64,000 nt of DNA from Naasia aerilata (GCF_030296595.1 NZ_AP027731.1:1-64000), one strand, 5' to 3'. Positions 45,682-55,787 are shown, numbered from the stretch's first letter. A program made the numbers and translations. The notes: generated by a model from the sequence alone, not told the origin.

Positions 45682-46741
45682 TCGGCGCCGCCCTTCGCAC
45701 GGGGCACGCGTCGGGCGGTGGCCCTCGCCCTGGCCCCCGCGGCGAGACGGGACGCCGAGCCCCTGACCCACCGCCGAACGAGGAGCAGCGCGCGCGCCGA
45801 GTCCGGCGCGAGCAGGAGCACCGGGAGGAGGAGCCGCCGGCGGCTGGGCGTCAGGGCCTCCGAGAGCCGAAGGGGAACGCCCGCCGGCTCTCCTCGAGCG
45901 CGGCGCGCGCCTCCGTCCCCCGGCCGAGGCGGAGGAGCTCGAAGGCCTGCGCCGCGAGCGCCTGCCCGAGCCGCCGCGCGTGCAGGGCAGCCTCGGGGCC
46001 GGATTCCGGGACCGGAAGCACCCGGAAGAAGGCGACGTCCACGGACGCCTGCTGCAGGCGCGCGAGCCCGGAGAAGGCTCCCCTGTCGTGGATGCGGTAG
46101 ACGCCGAGCACCTCGGGGAGGTAGTCGAGGGCGCCGGCGTCGGCCGCGAAGAAGTAGAGCGGCCAGTCCCCCCACGGCGAGTCCAGGTACCAGGACGGGA
46201 TCGCCTCCAGCACCTCCCGGCGGAACATGGGGCTGCAGGCCGGAACCGGGTTGTACGCGTAGAGGTCCGCTCGTCCGAGGCGCGCCGGCTCGCCGCGCCG
46301 GTCGAACACCCGGTCGAGGCGGCCGTCGCCCTCGTGCTCGCGGAGCACGTTGTGGAAGACCATCGAGCAGTCGGGGTGCGCATCGAGGTGATCGGCCTGG
46401 ATGCGCACCTTCTCGTCGGAGATCCAGTAGTCGTCGGCGTCGAGGACTGCGAGATAGCTGCCTCGACTCTGCCGCACCAGTTCGAGGAAGAGGTTCTTGC
46501 CCTCGCCGCCCATGTTCGCCTCGGGAAGCACCGTCCGGATGACGTCCGGGTAGCGGCGCGCGTAGTCCGCGATCACCTCGCGGGTGGCGTCGGTCGAGGC
46601 GTCGTCACCGACCAGCACCTCGTAGGAGCCGACGCCCTGCTGGGCCAGCACACTGTCGAGCGCGCGGGCGACCCATCGCTCGTGGTTGAAGCACTGGACG
46701 ATCGTCGTCACGCGGACGGCCGGCGCGGAGGAGGAGTCCAC
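45678..46741 (-). CDS. Glycosyltransferase family 2
   Basis: About 354 aa if repaired. It begins at GTG 46741 (VDSSSAPAVRVTTIVQCFNHERW, in two blocks) and has LVGDDASTDATREVIADY, YLAVLDADDYWISDEKV with the DxD metal site, and SPWGDWPLYFFAADAG. In the raw frame it stops at 45851. Adding one C near 45870 extends it through a hydrophobic tail (LLLPVLLLAPDSARALLLV) to a TGA that overlaps the next ATG, as usual in this operon. It likely adds a sugar to the polysaccharide unit. Confidence 0.82.
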
Positions 46742-46749
46742 GACGCCGC

Positions 46750-47968
46750 TCAGCGCAGTCCGACCACGGCCGACGATTCCACCGTGGCGAGGCGGCCCGC
46801 GAGGGGGCGCCCCCGTCCATTGCTCGCCGGAGAAGAGCCGCGACGGTGTCGACGTCGTCGGTCGACATGGCCGTGCCGGTGGGCAGCGTGAGGACCGATC
46901 GGGCGAGGGCGTCGGTATGAGGCATGGACTCGCGAGCGGTCGGATCGTCGGTCCGGTACGGCTCGGACCGGTGGGATCCGGGGAAGAAGTACCTCCGCGC
47001 GCGCACGTTCTCAGCCCAGAGGAGGCGCTGCAGGTCGTCGCGTGCGATGGGGGCGTCCTCGGCGATCTCGGCGACCACGTACTGGCCCGTGGACCGGCTG
47101 TCGGGAAGGTCGCCGAGCAGCGTGATGCCGGGCACACCATCGAGCCCGGCGCGATAGGCCTCGTGGTTCCGCCGGTTCACCTCGATGAACTGGTCCATCG
47201 ACTCGATCGAGGTGAGCCCCATCGCGGCCGAGACCTCAGGCAGCTTCGCGTTGGTGCCGACGCTCACCACCTTGTCGTAGCCGGAGAATCCGAAGTTCCT
47301 GATCAGGCGAGCGCGCTCCGCCAGGTCGTCGTCATCGGTCACCAGCGCGCCGCCCTCGAAGGCGTTGACGAACTTGGTGCCGTGGAAGCTGAACACCTCG
47401 GCGTCGCCGAAGCCCCCACCATCCTGCCCCGGGAGGAGCAGCCGAAGGCGTGCGCCGAGTCGAAGAGGAGCTTCAGGCCGTGTCGCCTGGCGATGTTCTC
47501 GAGGGCGTCCACGTCGCAGACCCGGCCCCAGAGGTGCACGGCGAGGATGCCCGTGGTGCGCTCGGTGATGAGGTCCTCGATGCGCCGCGGATCGATGTTG
47601 TGGGTGCGCGGGTCCACGTCGCAGAAGACCGGGCGGATCCCCTGCCGCAGCAGAGCGTGCGTGGTCGCGATGAACGTCCACGGCGTGGTGATCACCTCGC
47701 CCGTCAAGCCAGCGGCCTGGATCGCGACCTCGAGCGCCGCGGTCCCGTTCGACATGGCGACCGCGTTGCGCACCCCGCTGATGCCGCGGACGACCTCCTC
47801 GAACTCGCGCACCAGCGGACCGTCGTTGGTGAGGATCCGCCGGTCCAGGATCTCCTCGAACCGGCGCAGGAGGGTCGCCCGGTCGCCGATGTTGGGCGCC
47901 CCGACGTGGCGCGGCTCGGGGAACGCGGGCGTCCCGCCGAAGATCGCGAAGTCGCCGAGGCCGCTCAC
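46750..47968 (-). CDS. DegT/DnrJ/EryC1/StrS sugar aminotransferase
   Basis: About 406 aa after repair. PLP-dependent enzyme of the sugar aminotransferase group: TNDGPLVREFEEVVRG, AMSNGTAALEVAIQAAGL, TPWTFIATTHALLRQGI, DVDPRTHNIDPRRIE, and the lysine-bearing FSFHGTKFVNAFEGG. The C-terminus has RRYFFPGSHRSEPY. Two one-base deletions break it, near 47428-47433 (GGGG) and 46806-46811 (CCCCC); repaired it ends VVGLR. GTG start overlaps the upstream stop. It should transaminate a nucleotide-bound keto-deoxysugar. No dehydratase gene for that sugar is in the window. Confidence 0.87.
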
Positions 47969-48908
47969 GACGCTCCGTCCGCTGCTGCGCCGCCGGACTC
48001 GACGCGCTCGCCCCGGTAGGCCGGGAACCAGTCGGCGCCCGCGCCAGCGCTCAGCTCGCGGTAGAGGGGATCGTTCATGACGCGCCCGCAGAGATAGGCG
48101 TCCGCACGGTCGTTGGACCACCCCTGCTTGAACCGGAAGAGGCCGTCATCCGGGTCGGGCCGGTCCCCCGCCGAACCGCCGAGCTCGACATAGCGGACGC
48201 CTCTTTCCCCGAGCTCCTCGAACGCCGCCTCGAAGACCGCATAGGAGGCGCCCAATTCATATCCCCGGTCGGACGAGGCTCCCAGATGATAGTAGGCATT
48301 CTCTTCCGCTATCAGCCACAGCGTCATGCTCACCGTGATTCCCGATTCCACCGCGCGAATGGCGAGCATTCCCGGAACCGCGAACTGCTGGGCGAATGAG
48401 TCGCGCGAGAATCGGGCGAATTCCGCGACCGACCGATCCCGCAGAGTCCGCGAATAGAGCTCGACCCACTCGTCCAGCTGCCCCGCGGGGTCGTCGCCGA
48501 CCCGGATCTCCACCGCGCGGCCGGCCCGGCGAGCGTGCCGCCGGTGGGAGGAGGGCAAGGGTGCGGGACGGTCGAGATCACGGAGCAGGTGCTGCTTGAA
48601 GGGCACCACCCGGTCGGGGAACACGGCGGCCAGCTGGGCCGGCGTGCGCCGGGCCAGCGGGTCCGCCACGACCACGGCGCTGACATGGCTGCGGCCGAGC
48701 TCCTCGAGGTCCTCGGGCAGCGACGCCCAGTCGCGGCAGGAGAACAGCGGGTACGGACCGTTGAGGTCGCGGTGCGGCGTGCCGGGTATCGGCCGGGAGA
48801 GGAGCCACCCCCGCTGCGGTCGAGCGAGACCGGGGTGCCGAACTCGGCCAGCGAGGCGGCGTACTGAGCGCTCGCGTAGGCGCCGGCGTCCGCACCTGCC
48901 GCACTCAA
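47965..48908 (-). CDS. FemAB/GNAT-like transferase
   Basis: About 314 aa after repair. Blocks are ASLAEFGTPVSLDRSG at the start, VEIRVGDDPAGQLDEWVEL and FSRDSFAQQFAVPGML, and a C-terminus with GASYAVFEAAFEELG, YVELGGSAGD and LFRFKQGWSND. This is the end pattern of FemX/BioF2-type acyltransferases. I start it at TTG 48908, which overlaps the ABC ATPase stop as TTGA. One base is missing near 48808-48812 (GGGGG). It is the second such protein in the locus, and its acceptor may be the exported polysaccharide or its lipid carrier. Confidence 0.7.
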
Positions 48909-50227
48909 TCGCGCATCGCCTCGGGGATCGCGGCGCCGGCCTCCAGCTGCCTCGTCTCCCAGGCGAGTTGCGGGCGGACCGCCCCCTCCCAGTTCCCGTA
49001 CCAGCCCTCGCGGCCGATCGGGTCGTCGCGCACATCGAAGAGGAGGGCGTCCTCCATGTGGAAGATCACGTACGCCGAGTTCTCCACGACGAGGAGCTCG
49101 ACCCGGTGCAGCCCGTCGTTGAGGAGGTTGGCGGGGATGTGGCAGGTGTCCCGGTACAGCCCGCGGGGGAACGGCTTCCCCTGCCATTCGCGCTCCAGGT
49201 AGGGCAGCGCGTTGAACACCTCGACGCCCTGCTCGTTGTAGACGTGCAGGCTCAGGTTGAGGCGGGCCCCCTCCTTGAGGTTCCAGTAGTCGATGTCGAT
49301 GCTGATCGGGGTGCGGACGTCGATGGCATCCGACGAGCTGCCGCCCTCGGGGTGCACGGCGACGCGGTGCAGCCGGACCGTGTGATTGCCGGGCGCCTCC
49401 TGCACATCGGGCCAGCTCTGCTCGCTCTGCAGGGAGAAGGAGGTGGAGAGGTACTTCGAGACCACCTCCGAGGTGGGCCCGTCGGCGTGGACGCGGCCGC
49501 CCTCCAGCCAGATCGACCGGGCGCAGAGCGACTCGACCGCCGTCATGTTGTGGGTGACGAAGAGCACGGTCCGCCCCTCGCGGGTGGCGTCGCCCATCTT
49601 GCCCATGCACTTCCGCTGGAACTCGGCGTCGCCCACGGCCAGCACCTCGTCGACGACGAGGATGTCGGTCTCGAGGAACGCGGCGACGGCGAACGCGAGG
49701 CGGGCGCGCATGCCCGAGGAGAAGCGCTTCACCGGGGTGTCGATGAACCGGTGGACGTCGGCGAAGTCGACGATCTCGTCGAACTTGCGCAGGATCTCCG
49801 TGCGCCGCATGCCGAGGATCGAGCCGTTCAGCAGGATGTTCTCGCGCCCGGTGAGCTCCGGGTGGAATCCGGTCCCCACCTCGAGCAGCGCGCCGACCCG
49901 GCCGGCGACGACCGCCTCGCCCTCTGTGGGCTCGGTGATGCGGGAGAGGATCTTCAGCAGCGTGCTCTTGCCCGCGCCGTTGCGCCCGATGATCCCCAGC
50001 GCCTCGCCGTGGTTCAGGGTGAAGTCGACATCGCGAAGCGCCCAGAAGATCCGGTCGGACTCGGCGGAGCGGTCCGACCGGCCCCGTCCGGTGAGACCCG
50101 CGAGCGGCTTGGTGACGGCGCGCGCGATGACGTCGCGCAGCGCGAGGTAGCGCTCCTGCTCGCCGATCTCGTAGCGCTTGCCGAGGCCGCGGACCTCGAG
50201 GGCGACGTCCGAGCTGCTAGATGGCAT
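48905..50227 (-). CDS. Polysaccharide ABC exporter ATPase (Wzt/TagH-like)
   Basis: A 440-aa protein. Residues 1-250 form an ABC ATPase with Walker A GRNGAGKST, signature FSSGMRARLAFA and Walker B DILVVDEVLAVGD; the last 170 residues (from about SWPDVQEAPGNHTV to PEAMRD) form a Wzt-C-like beta domain that in homologues recognises the polysaccharide end. ATG 50227 overlaps the permease end by 11 bp. With the permease encoded upstream it should export a finished polysaccharide from the cytoplasm. Confidence 0.92.
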   Translation of the reverse strand: MPSSSSDVALEVRGLGKRYEIGEQERYLALRDVIARAVTKPLAGLTGRGRSDRSAESDRIFWALRDVDFTLNHGEALGIIGRNGAGKSTLLKILSRITEPTEGEAVVAGRVGALLEVGTGFHPELTGRENILLNGSILGMRRTEILRKFDEIVDFADVHRFIDTPVKRFSSGMRARLAFAVAAFLETDILVVDEVLAVGDAEFQRKCMGKMGDATREGRTVLFVTHNMTAVESLCARSIWLEGGRVHADGPTSEVVSKYLSTSFSLQSEQSWPDVQEAPGNHTVRLHRVAVHPEGGSSSDAIDVRTPISIDIDYWNLKEGARLNLSLHVYNEQGVEVFNALPYLEREWQGKPFPRGLYRDTCHIPANLLNDGLHRVELLVVENSAYVIFHMEDALLFDVRDDPIGREGWYGNWEGAVRPQLAWETRQLEAGAAIPEAMRD

Positions 50228-51044
50228 CGGCGAACGACCGTTCCACGCTGCGGAAGTACCGGAGGCCGCCGACGAGCAGCAGCGCGACCACCGCGAGCGA
50301 CACCAGCAGCCGGAGCCCCGGGAACTCGGCGGTGCCGAGCAGGGCCCAGCGGAATCCGTCGATGACGCTCGCCATGGGATTGAGCGCGTAGAGGAGGTTC
50401 CACGGCGCCGGCACGAGCGACGACGGGTAGACGACCGGGGAGGCGAAGAGCCAGATCTGGACGAGGAAGGGGAGGGTGTACCGGACGTCCCGGAACCGGA
50501 CGTTGAGCGCGGACAGCCAGATGGCCACCGCCAGCGCGGTGACACACGCCAGCACGAGGAAGAGCGGGATGGTGAGCAGCGCGAGCGTCGGCACGATCCC
50601 GTAGATCAGCAGCATCGCGATGAGGACCACGGCGGCGATGGCGACGTCGATGAGGCCGGCCAGGACGGCGGCCGTGGGGGCCAGCAGGCGCGGGAAGTAG
50701 ACCTTGGTGAGCAGCGCCTCCTGGTCGACCAGGCTGTTGCTGCCCTGGATCACCGCGTTGGCGAAGAACGTCCAGGGCACGAGGGCGGCGTAGGCGAACA
50801 CGGGATACGGCACGCCGTCGGAGGGCAGGCGCGCGAGCAGCCCGAAGAACACGCTGAAGACGAGCATGGCTGCGACGGGCTGGAGGACCGCCCAGGCGAC
50901 GCCGAGGGCCGTCTGCTTGTAGCGCACCTTCACGTCGCGCCAGGTGAGGAAGTAGAGGAGGTCCCGGTAGGCCCAGAGCTCCGCCCAGTCGACGCGCAGG
51001 CCCCCGCGTGCGGCGGCGATGCGCGTGACCTGGCGCACCGTCAC
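50217..51044 (-). CDS. Polysaccharide ABC exporter permease (Wzm/TagG-like, ABC-2 type)
   Basis: A 275-aa ABC-2-type permease with six hydrophobic segments. It has the cytoplasmic gate helix LLYFLTWRDVKVRYKQTALG and TKVYFPRLLAPTAAVLAGLID, hallmarks of Wzm and TagG. The GTG start reads V/MTVRQVTRIAAARGGL. First gene of the minus-strand half of the locus; no rimP- or ispG-type gene lies between it and the M50 protease gene. Confidence 0.93.
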   Translation of the reverse strand: MTVRQVTRIAAARGGLRVDWAELWAYRDLLYFLTWRDVKVRYKQTALGVAWAVLQPVAAMLVFSVFFGLLARLPSDGVPYPVFAYAALVPWTFFANAVIQGSNSLVDQEALLTKVYFPRLLAPTAAVLAGLIDVAIAAVVLIAMLLIYGIVPTLALLTIPLFLVLACVTALAVAIWLSALNVRFRDVRYTLPFLVQIWLFASPVVYPSSLVPAPWNLLYALNPMASVIDGFRWALLGTAEFPGLRLLVSLAVVALLLVGGLRYFRSVERSFADAI

Positions 51045-51137
51045 AGCTGTCCAGCGTCTGGCATCCCGCCATTCAACCCCATCGGGGCCGTCTGCGTCGG
51101 CAGGCCGGGAGGCGGTGTCGAGGCAGGCGGCGAGCGG

Positions 51138-52459
51138 TTACAGGACCGAGATGGGCTTCACGATGTCGGCGTAGATGAGGAGTGCGCTCATCGCCCCGAG
51201 GAGGATGACCACCCCGAAGGTCAGCGGCATCAGCTTCGCCGTGTCGACGGGGCCCGGGTCGCGCCGGCGGAACAGGCGCGCGAACCCCTTCCGGATGCCC
51301 TCCCACAGAGCCCCGGCGACATGTCCGCCGTCGAGCGGCATGAGCGGCACCAGGTTGAACACGAGCAGCGCGACGTTGAGCGAGGCGAGGACGCCGAGCA
51401 GGCTCGCGAACCGCGCGGAGAGCGGCACGGTCTCGAGGCTCGCGATCTCGCCGGCGAGGCGCCCGACGCCCACCACGCTGACCGGCCCGTTGGGATCGCG
51501 CTCCCCGGCCCGAAAGCGGCGTTCGCGACGTCGACGAGACGCTGCGGGAGGTGCGCGATGATCCCGACGACCGCGGTGATGTTGTCGCCCACCATCGGCA
51601 GCACCGCGGTGGCGGGCTGCGGGACGAGGGCGCTGGTCGGGCCGATGCCGAGGAAGCCGACCTTCTGCGTGCGCGGGTCGCCGTTCGCGTCCTCGAGGAT
51701 CTTGCCCTCTGCGTCGGTGACGTAGCGCTCGGTGAGGAGCGGGGTCGCGGTGAGGGCGACCTCCTGGCCGTCCCGCTCCACCACGATGTCGAGCGGCTCT
51801 CCTGCGGAGTCCCGGATGCGGGCGGTCGCCTGATCCCAGGACGTGACCGCGGTGCCGTCGATCGTGACGAGCTTGTCGCCGGGCCGGATGCCGGCCTCGA
51901 GGCCGGGCGCGACCGGATCGGAGGAGGAGCAGGTGGTCGCGGTGCTGGCGGCCGGAAGCACGCACTGGGACACGGAGCCGATCGTCGTGGTGAGCTGCGC
52001 CACCCCGAAGACCATGAGGACGATGCCGTAGAAGACGATCGCCAGGACGAGGTTCATGAACGGCCCGCCGAGCATGATGACGATGCGCTTCCAGACCGGC
52101 AGGCGATAGAAGGCGCGGTGCTCGTCCTCGCCGATCGACTTCGAGCTGGTGTCGCGTGCGTCCTGCACCATCGTGTTGAAGAAGCCGGTGCTCGCGTTCC
52201 GCATGGCGCCGCCGGGACGGGCGGGCGGGAACATCCCGATCATCGAGATGTAGCCGCCGAGCGGGATCGCCTTCACCCCGTACTCGGTCTCGCCGCGCCG
52301 CACCGAAAACAGGGTGCGGCCGAAGCCGATCATGTACTGGGTCACCTTGACGCCGAACAGCTTCGCCGGCACGAGGTGGCCGACCTCGTGCAGCGCGATC
52401 GACACGGCGAGGCCGAGCACGATGACGAGCACGCCGACGATGTAGAGCAGGACGTCCAT
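51138..52459 (-). CDS. rseP: M50 site-2 intramembrane protease (RseP/Rip1-like)
   Basis: About 440 aa after repair. The zinc-binding HEVGH is at residues 24-28 (IALHEVGHLVPAKLFG), and PLMPLDGGHVAGALWEG is the second metal-ligand site. A PDZ-type domain lies in the middle (GLEAGIRPGDKLVTIDG). Such proteases cut anti-sigma factors within the membrane. One base is missing near 51510 (GGGG). In many actinobacteria dxr, this gene and ispG are neighbours; here a kinase block and a polysaccharide locus lie between them. Confidence 0.93.
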
Positions 52460-52625
52460 CGCGGCCACCCTAGTTCTCCGCCTCTTCGAAACCGCCGAAG
52501 GGCGGCTATGAACCTGCCGCCGAGAGGAGCCTCGCAGGCGTAGCACCGGGGCTCCCGATGGGGCCACGGGCTCCCTGGGAAGGGCCGCGGTTACCATGAA
52601 TGAGGTCGGAACTCCGGGAGGTGTC

Positions 52626-53809
52626 GTGACTGCAGCTCCGGCGAACGCCGTCTCGGGAGCGATCCTCGGCGGTCGCTACCGGCTCGGCGCAGAGCTCGGA
52701 CGCGGCGGCATGTCCGTGGTCCACCGAGCGCACGATCTGGTCCTCGATCGCGAGGTCGCGGTCAAGCTGTTCCGCTCCGACGTCGCGGTGGCGACGGATC
52801 CCCGCCGCATCCAGGCGGAGATCCGGATGCTGGCGCGCGTGAACCATCCGTCACTCGTCACGCTGCACGACGCGTCGCCGGGCGGCGGCGAGGATCCGGC
52901 CTACCTCGTGATGGAGCTGGTCGACGGCGACGACCTCGGCCACCTGCTGCCGCTCCCGCCCGCCGTGCTGGCCGCGGTCGGCGCCCAGGTCGCGGCGGGG
53001 CTCGCACACGTCCACGAGAGCGGGATCGTCCACCGCGACGTCAAGCCGGCCAATGTGCTCGTGTCCTTCTCCGGTTCCACCGTGCGCGCGAAGCTCGCGG
53101 ATCTCGGGATCGCCCGCCTCGTCGACGGCACACGGATGACCGCGGTCGGCACCCTCCTCGGCACGGTCGCCTACCTGAGCCCGGAGCAGGTGCTCGGTGA
53201 GCCGCCCACCCCCGCGAGCGACGTCTACGCCCTCGGCCTGATGCTGATCGAGGGCCTCACCGGCCGTCACCCGTTCCCGGGCACGCGGGGCGAGGTGCTC
53301 GCCGCACGCACGGTCCGCCCGCCGCGCCTGCCCGAGGGACTCACGCCCGCGGACGCCGCGCTGCTGGCCTCGATGACGGCGATCGATCCGGAGAGCCGCA
53401 TCCCCGCCGCCGCGGCTGAGGTCGGGCTGGCCTCCTGGACCTCGCACGGACCGTTCTCGTTCGGCGACCCGGCCCTCGAGGAGACCTCCGCGGCTCCCAC
53501 CCCGACCCAGGTGCTGCCGGCTCGGCTGCAGGTCACGGGAGACACCGCCTCACTCCCCTGCCCGACCACGCCGAGGACGATGCCGACACGACCGCCACGG
53601 AGGGCGACGCACCCTCGCGAGCGCCCGGTTCGCGCACCCTCGCCCTGGTGGGCGGCGCGGTCGTCCTCATCGCAGCGCTCGCGGGAGGCCTCCTGCTGCT
53701 GCCGCACGGCTCGGAGCCCGAGCCGGCGCCGAGCCCGACCTACCCGGCGGTCGACGGCCAGCTGGGCGAGCACCTGCGCGAGCTGCAGAGGAGTGTCGAT
53801 CCGGGATGA
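52626..53809 (+). CDS. Transmembrane Ser/Thr protein kinase 1
   Basis: About 394 aa after repair. PknB-type kinase: glycine loop LGRGGMSVVHRA, K47 in VAVKLF, HRDVKPANV with catalytic D138, DLGIARLVD and LGTVAYLSPEQV. A linker follows, then one membrane segment (TLALVGGAVVLIAALAGG) and a short outside tail ending YPAVDGQLGEHLRELQ. I choose GTG 52626 over ATG 52596: GGGAGG lies just upstream and both sister kinases begin GTG-ACN, while ATG 52596 directly follows a TACCAT -10-like element. One base is missing near 53556-53561 (CCCC). Its stop overlaps the lipoprotein start. Confidence 0.9.
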
Positions 53810-54297
53810 GCCGCCGCCTGCTTTCCGCGGCGGTGCTCGCCGCCGTCCTCACGCTCGCCGGCTGCGCGCCGGCACCCGATCTCGCCGCCGACGCGGCCGG
53901 ACGCCTTCAGCAGCAGGTGCTCGCCGTGAGCACCGCGTCGGCCGGCGGCAGGCTCGACGAGGCCCTGGCCGGGCTCGATCAGACCGAGAAGGAGCTGGAC
54001 GCGGCCCTCGCCGCAGAGGAGATCTCACCCAAGCGCTACCGCGAGGTCCGCGAGGCGATCCGCCTGGTTCGCGCCGACCTCGACGCCGCGGTCGCGGCCG
54101 CCGCGCAGGCCCAGGCGGACGCCGCTGCCGCGGCCGAGGCACAGCGTCAGGCGGAGCTCGCCCAGCAGCTCGCCGACCAGCAGGCGGCCGAGGAGGCAGC
54201 AGCCGAGGATCCCGGCCCGGGTCAGGGCGGCCCGGACCCCGGAAACGGCAAGGACAAGGGGAAGGACGGCGGCAAGGGCAAGGGGAAGGACAGGTAG
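53806..54297 (+). CDS. Lipoprotein paired with kinase 1
   Basis: A 163-aa protein with an N-terminal signal and lipobox TLAGC, so lipid-anchored outside the membrane. Residues 34-97 (LQQQVLAVSTASAGG through AIRLVRADLDAAV) form a helical domain shared with the lipoprotein at 55784-56407 and with the C-terminus of kinase 3. An Ala/Gln-rich coiled-coil region and a Gly/Lys tail follow. The ATG overlaps the kinase 1 stop (ATGA). Because the domain is fused to a kinase in the third copy, it probably binds the kinase's outer tail. I know no named family for it. Confidence 0.8.
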   Translation: MSRRLLSAAVLAAVLTLAGCAPAPDLAADAAGRLQQQVLAVSTASAGGRLDEALAGLDQTEKELDAALAAEEISPKRYREVREAIRLVRADLDAAVAAAAQAQADAAAAAEAQRQAELAQQLADQQAAEEAAAEDPGPGQGGPDPGNGKDKGKDGGKGKGKDR

Positions 54298-54371
54298 CCC
54301 AGTCCTTCGCAACCCCTGGCGGGTCGTGCAGGGATCGATAGCATGGATCGACCGCCAGAAAGCGAGCCCCA

Positions 54372-55787
54372 GTGACGAGTACCTGGCCCGACACGGGCAG
54401 TGGTGAAATCCTGGGCGGCCGCTACCGTCTGGCCGAGCTGGTGGGCTCAGGAGGCATGGCCTCCGTGCACCGGGCCCACGACCTGGTCCTCGACCGGGAT
54501 GTGGCCGTCAAGGTGTTCCGCACCGACGTGAGCGAGGCCGCCGACTACCGGCGCATCCAGGCCGAGATCAAGATGCTCGGCAGCGTCAACCACCCCAACC
54601 TCGTCACGCTCCACGACGCGTCGCTCAGCGACGACCTCGAGACCGCGTACCTCGTCATGGAGCTCGTCGACGGCGAGGACCTCGGCCACCTCCTCGCCGA
54701 GCGCCGGGTGAGCGCCCGGGACGCGGTCCGGATCGGCGCACAGATCGCAAGCGCCCTCGCGCACATCCACCGCAAGGGCATCGTCCACCGGGACGTGAAG
54801 CCCGCCAACATCCTCGTCCGGCGCGACCAGGACGGGCGGGTCTGGGCGAAGCTGGCCGACCTCGGCATCGCGCGCATCGCCGACGCCACGCACCTCACGA
54901 CGGCCGGGACCATGCTCGGCACGGTCGCCTACCTCAGCCCCGAGCAGGTCGCCGGCGGCTACATCGACTCCGCCAGCGACGTCTACGCGCTCGGCCTCGT
55001 GCTCATCGAAGCCCTCACCGGGCTCAAGCCGTTCCCGGGCACGCCGTCCGAGTCGGCCGCCATGCGCACGGTGCGCCAGCCGGACCTGCCCGTCGGCCTG
55101 CCCGAGATGCACAGGGGACTGCTCGGGGCGATGACGACCCTCGACCCTTCGACGCGCATCAGCGCCGCCCAGGCCGAGGAGGCCCTCAGCCGCTGGGAAG
55201 CGCTGACCGGGGTCGTCACCCGCAACGTCCCGCTGCCGCAGGCCGGGCAGCCCGGCGACGAGACCGGGCCCCAGACGCAGGCGATGCCGAGCCCGTACCT
55301 CCCTCCCGAGACGGGGCCGCAGTTCGGGGCCACCGCGCCCGTCGCGGGTCCCTCCTACGGCGCCGCGCCGGGCACGGGCCCGCAGTTCGACCCGACCGTC
55401 CCGTTCACGGGGCAGTACGGCGCCCCGACGACCGGCCCGCAGTTCGGTCCGACGCAGCACATGATGGCGCCCGCGACCAACCCCAGCACCTGGCTGGCCA
55501 ACGTGCCCGCCGGGACCGGGACGGTCCCGCTGCGGACCGGCCCCCAGAGCACCGGCTCCGTCCGCGTGTCCGAGCAGCAGAAGCGCCGGGCCCGCACCGT
55601 CGCAATCGTGATGTGGGTGGTCGTCGCGGTGCTGCTCGTCGCGGCAGCGATCGTGGCGCCCATGGTGATCTCGGCGCTCAACCCCGAGCCCGCGTCGTCC
55701 TCCGGGACCGCGGGCTCGCCCACCTACCCCGCCGTCGACGGCGAGATCGGAACCGCCTTGAAGGACCTGCAGGAGGCCGTGAAGTGA
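54372..55787 (+). CDS. Transmembrane Ser/Thr protein kinase 2
   Basis: A 471-aa PknB-type kinase with a GTG start. The catalytic domain (15-280) has VGSGGMASVHRA, K47, HRDVKPANI with D141, DLGIARIAD and LGTVAYLSPEQV. A long Pro/Gly linker (about 290-400) holds five TGPQ units (for example PETGPQFGAT, GTGPQFDPT). One membrane segment (IVMWVVVAVLLVAAAIV) follows, then a short outside tail ending YPAVDGEIGTALKDLQEAVK. Its stop overlaps the start of its partner lipoprotein gene. Confidence 0.93.
   Translation: MTSTWPDTGSGEILGGRYRLAELVGSGGMASVHRAHDLVLDRDVAVKVFRTDVSEAADYRRIQAEIKMLGSVNHPNLVTLHDASLSDDLETAYLVMELVDGEDLGHLLAERRVSARDAVRIGAQIASALAHIHRKGIVHRDVKPANILVRRDQDGRVWAKLADLGIARIADATHLTTAGTMLGTVAYLSPEQVAGGYIDSASDVYALGLVLIEALTGLKPFPGTPSESAAMRTVRQPDLPVGLPEMHRGLLGAMTTLDPSTRISAAQAEEALSRWEALTGVVTRNVPLPQAGQPGDETGPQTQAMPSPYLPPETGPQFGATAPVAGPSYGAAPGTGPQFDPTVPFTGQYGAPTTGPQFGPTQHMMAPATNPSTWLANVPAGTGTVPLRTGPQSTGSVRVSEQQKRRARTVAIVMWVVVAVLLVAAAIVAPMVISALNPEPASSSGTAGSPTYPAVDGEIGTALKDLQEAVK

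Noticed and set aside
52596..52625. ATG 52596 as the start of kinase 1
   Set aside because: It lies directly after a -10-like TACCAT and has no RBS. GTG 52626 has GGGAGG upstream and matches the GTG starts of the two sister kinases.
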